Shown in pieces: positions 4,353 to 5,052 of a DNA stretch of 5,052 nucleotides; within the stretch, counting starts at the first letter, position 1, and each line of letters begins with the position of its first letter. Source of the DNA: Desulfoplanes sp. (GTDB taxonomy: Bacteria; Desulfobacterota; Desulfovibrionia; Desulfovibrionales; Desulfomicrobiaceae); the NCBI GenBank assembly GCA_028708105.1, contig JAQVZR010000181.1:1-5052 (forward strand), read 5' to 3'. Made by a program: the position numbers and the translations under genes. The notes beneath the pieces were generated by a model, which saw only the letters and a program-made list of their open reading frames with translations, was not told the origin of the DNA and did not search any database.

Positions 4353-5052
4353 TTGCAACGTTTTGCCCGCGAAACACTCTTCCATGGGACAACAGCCGTC
4401 TGTGCATTGATCTGTGCGGCCATTGTGGTCACCATCTTCGCATTCCTGGCCTATTTTTCCATTCCCTTGTTGGAGGATGGTCGACTGATCTCTATTCTGT
4501 CACGTTCCTGGCGTCCATTTCAGGGAAATTTTGGAATTCTGCCCATGATTGCCGGTTCACTGTGTCTTTCCCTGTCCGCCATGGTGCTGGCCTATCCCCT
4601 GGCCCTGGGTATCTGTTTTTTTGCCCATGGGGTAGGCCCCCGCATCCCGGGAAAAATAATCCTGGCCCTAGTCCATTTCATGACCAGCATTCCTACTGTG
4701 GTCTACGGATTTGTGGCCGTGTTCTTACTTATTCCAACCCTGCGCACCACCCTCATCCGGGGAAGCGGATTTTCCTGGCTGGCAGCCAGCCTGACCCTGG
4801 CCGTTCTAATCCTGCCGACGATTGTGTTGTTCATACACACCCAGTTTTCCCTTATTGAACCACGCATCCCCCAGACCACCTATGCCCTGGGAATGACAAC
4901 CTCCCACCGTCTTTTCGCGGTCACCATGCCCTTGTCCTCCAGAGGTCTTTTTGCTGCAGCCATTCTTGGTTTCGGACGGGCCATGGGAGACACCATAATT
5001 CCGCTCATGCTCACGGGCAATGCCCCGCTCATGCCCCATTCTCCCCTGGAAT
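4353..5052 (+). CDS. pstC: Phosphate ABC transporter permease PstC, C-terminus cut by window edge
   Basis: 233 codons are visible and the frame stays open to the right edge. The start is TTG at 4353, preceded by TAAGG (4341-4345) with a 7-base spacer. An in-frame TAA at 4341-4343 rules out anything much longer, and the first ATG (residue 65) would lose the first membrane segment. Hydrophobic spans lie at about residues 14-35, 62-91, 102-130, 140-163 and from 197. The motif FGILPMIAGSL (60-70) opens the second span as in other PstC proteins. IPTVVYGF (113-120) is a strong family marker. The EAA-type cytoplasmic loop (about 174-213, with ALG, a later P193 and GFGRAMGDT at 206-214) contacts the PstB ATPase. 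With PstA it forms the inner-membrane channel that moves phosphate delivered by PstS. Family length is about 290-320, so roughly a quarter is missing. PstA, PstB and PhoU genes would be expected downstream. Confidence 0.9.
   Translation, partial: MQRFARETLFHGTTAVCALICAAIVVTIFAFLAYFSIPLLEDGRLISILSRSWRPFQGNFGILPMIAGSLCLSLSAMVLAYPLALGICFFAHGVGPRIPGKIILALVHFMTSIPTVVYGFVAVFLLIPTLRTTLIRGSGFSWLAASLTLAVLILPTIVLFIHTQFSLIEPRIPQTTYALGMTTSHRLFAVTMPLSSRGLFAAAILGFGRAMGDTIIPLMLTGNAPLMPHSPLE

Noticed and set aside
4120..4410. Open frames on both strands across the pstS-pstC junction
   Set aside because: They share a similar peptide only because both cross the 20-bp inverted repeat. They overlap pstS and pstC and have no support of their own.
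1..5052. CRISPR arrays, tRNA or rRNA genes, insertion sequences, phage or toxin-antitoxin genes
   Set aside because: No regularly spaced direct repeats, cloverleaf-like segments, transposase signatures or paired toxin-antitoxin frames were seen on either strand.

Overview
The window looks like chromosomal DNA from a Gram-negative bacterium. It is most likely a sulfate-reducing member of the Desulfobacterota (Desulfovibrionales-like). That guess rests on the style of the PstS protein, on a sigma-54 activator with an N-terminal receiver-like domain, and on the presence of a lysine/glutamate 2,3-aminomutase. No marker gene is present to prove it.

Layout. Minus strand, read right to left: a sigma-54 enhancer-binding protein (2787-1393); an intergenic stretch rich in inverted repeats (1392-1120) that holds a near-consensus -24/-12 promoter; two small co-directional genes with OB-fold-like patterns, one apparently cytosolic (1119-838) and one exported (822-523), 15 bases apart; and then the 5' part of a KamA-family radical SAM aminomutase (347 to the left edge). 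Plus strand: a 566-base divergent intergenic region, pstS (3354-4184), a perfect 20-bp intercistronic stem-loop, and the 5' two-thirds or so of pstC (4353 to the right edge, TTG start). The aminomutase and pstC are both cut by the window edges.

How the parts fit together. The clearest regulatory story is the sigma-54 unit. The promoter TGGCACG-N4-GTGCT lies 46-61 bases upstream of the first small gene, with a good IHF-like site and a large dyad centred near -88 behind it. The gene immediately upstream encodes exactly the kind of activator such a promoter needs. The natural reading is a self-contained module in which the activator drives the OB-fold pair. The activator's receiver domain has lost the conserved lysine and the N-terminal acidic pair, so it may not be switched by ordinary phosphorylation. 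The pstS-pstC side is a conventional high-affinity phosphate uptake operon; pstA, pstB and phoU would be expected beyond the right edge. No clear Pho box and no sigma-54 promoter was found in front of pstS.

The divergent region also holds two tandem intrinsic terminators pointing away from pstS, with no annotated gene feeding them. This suggests an unannotated minus-strand small transcript.
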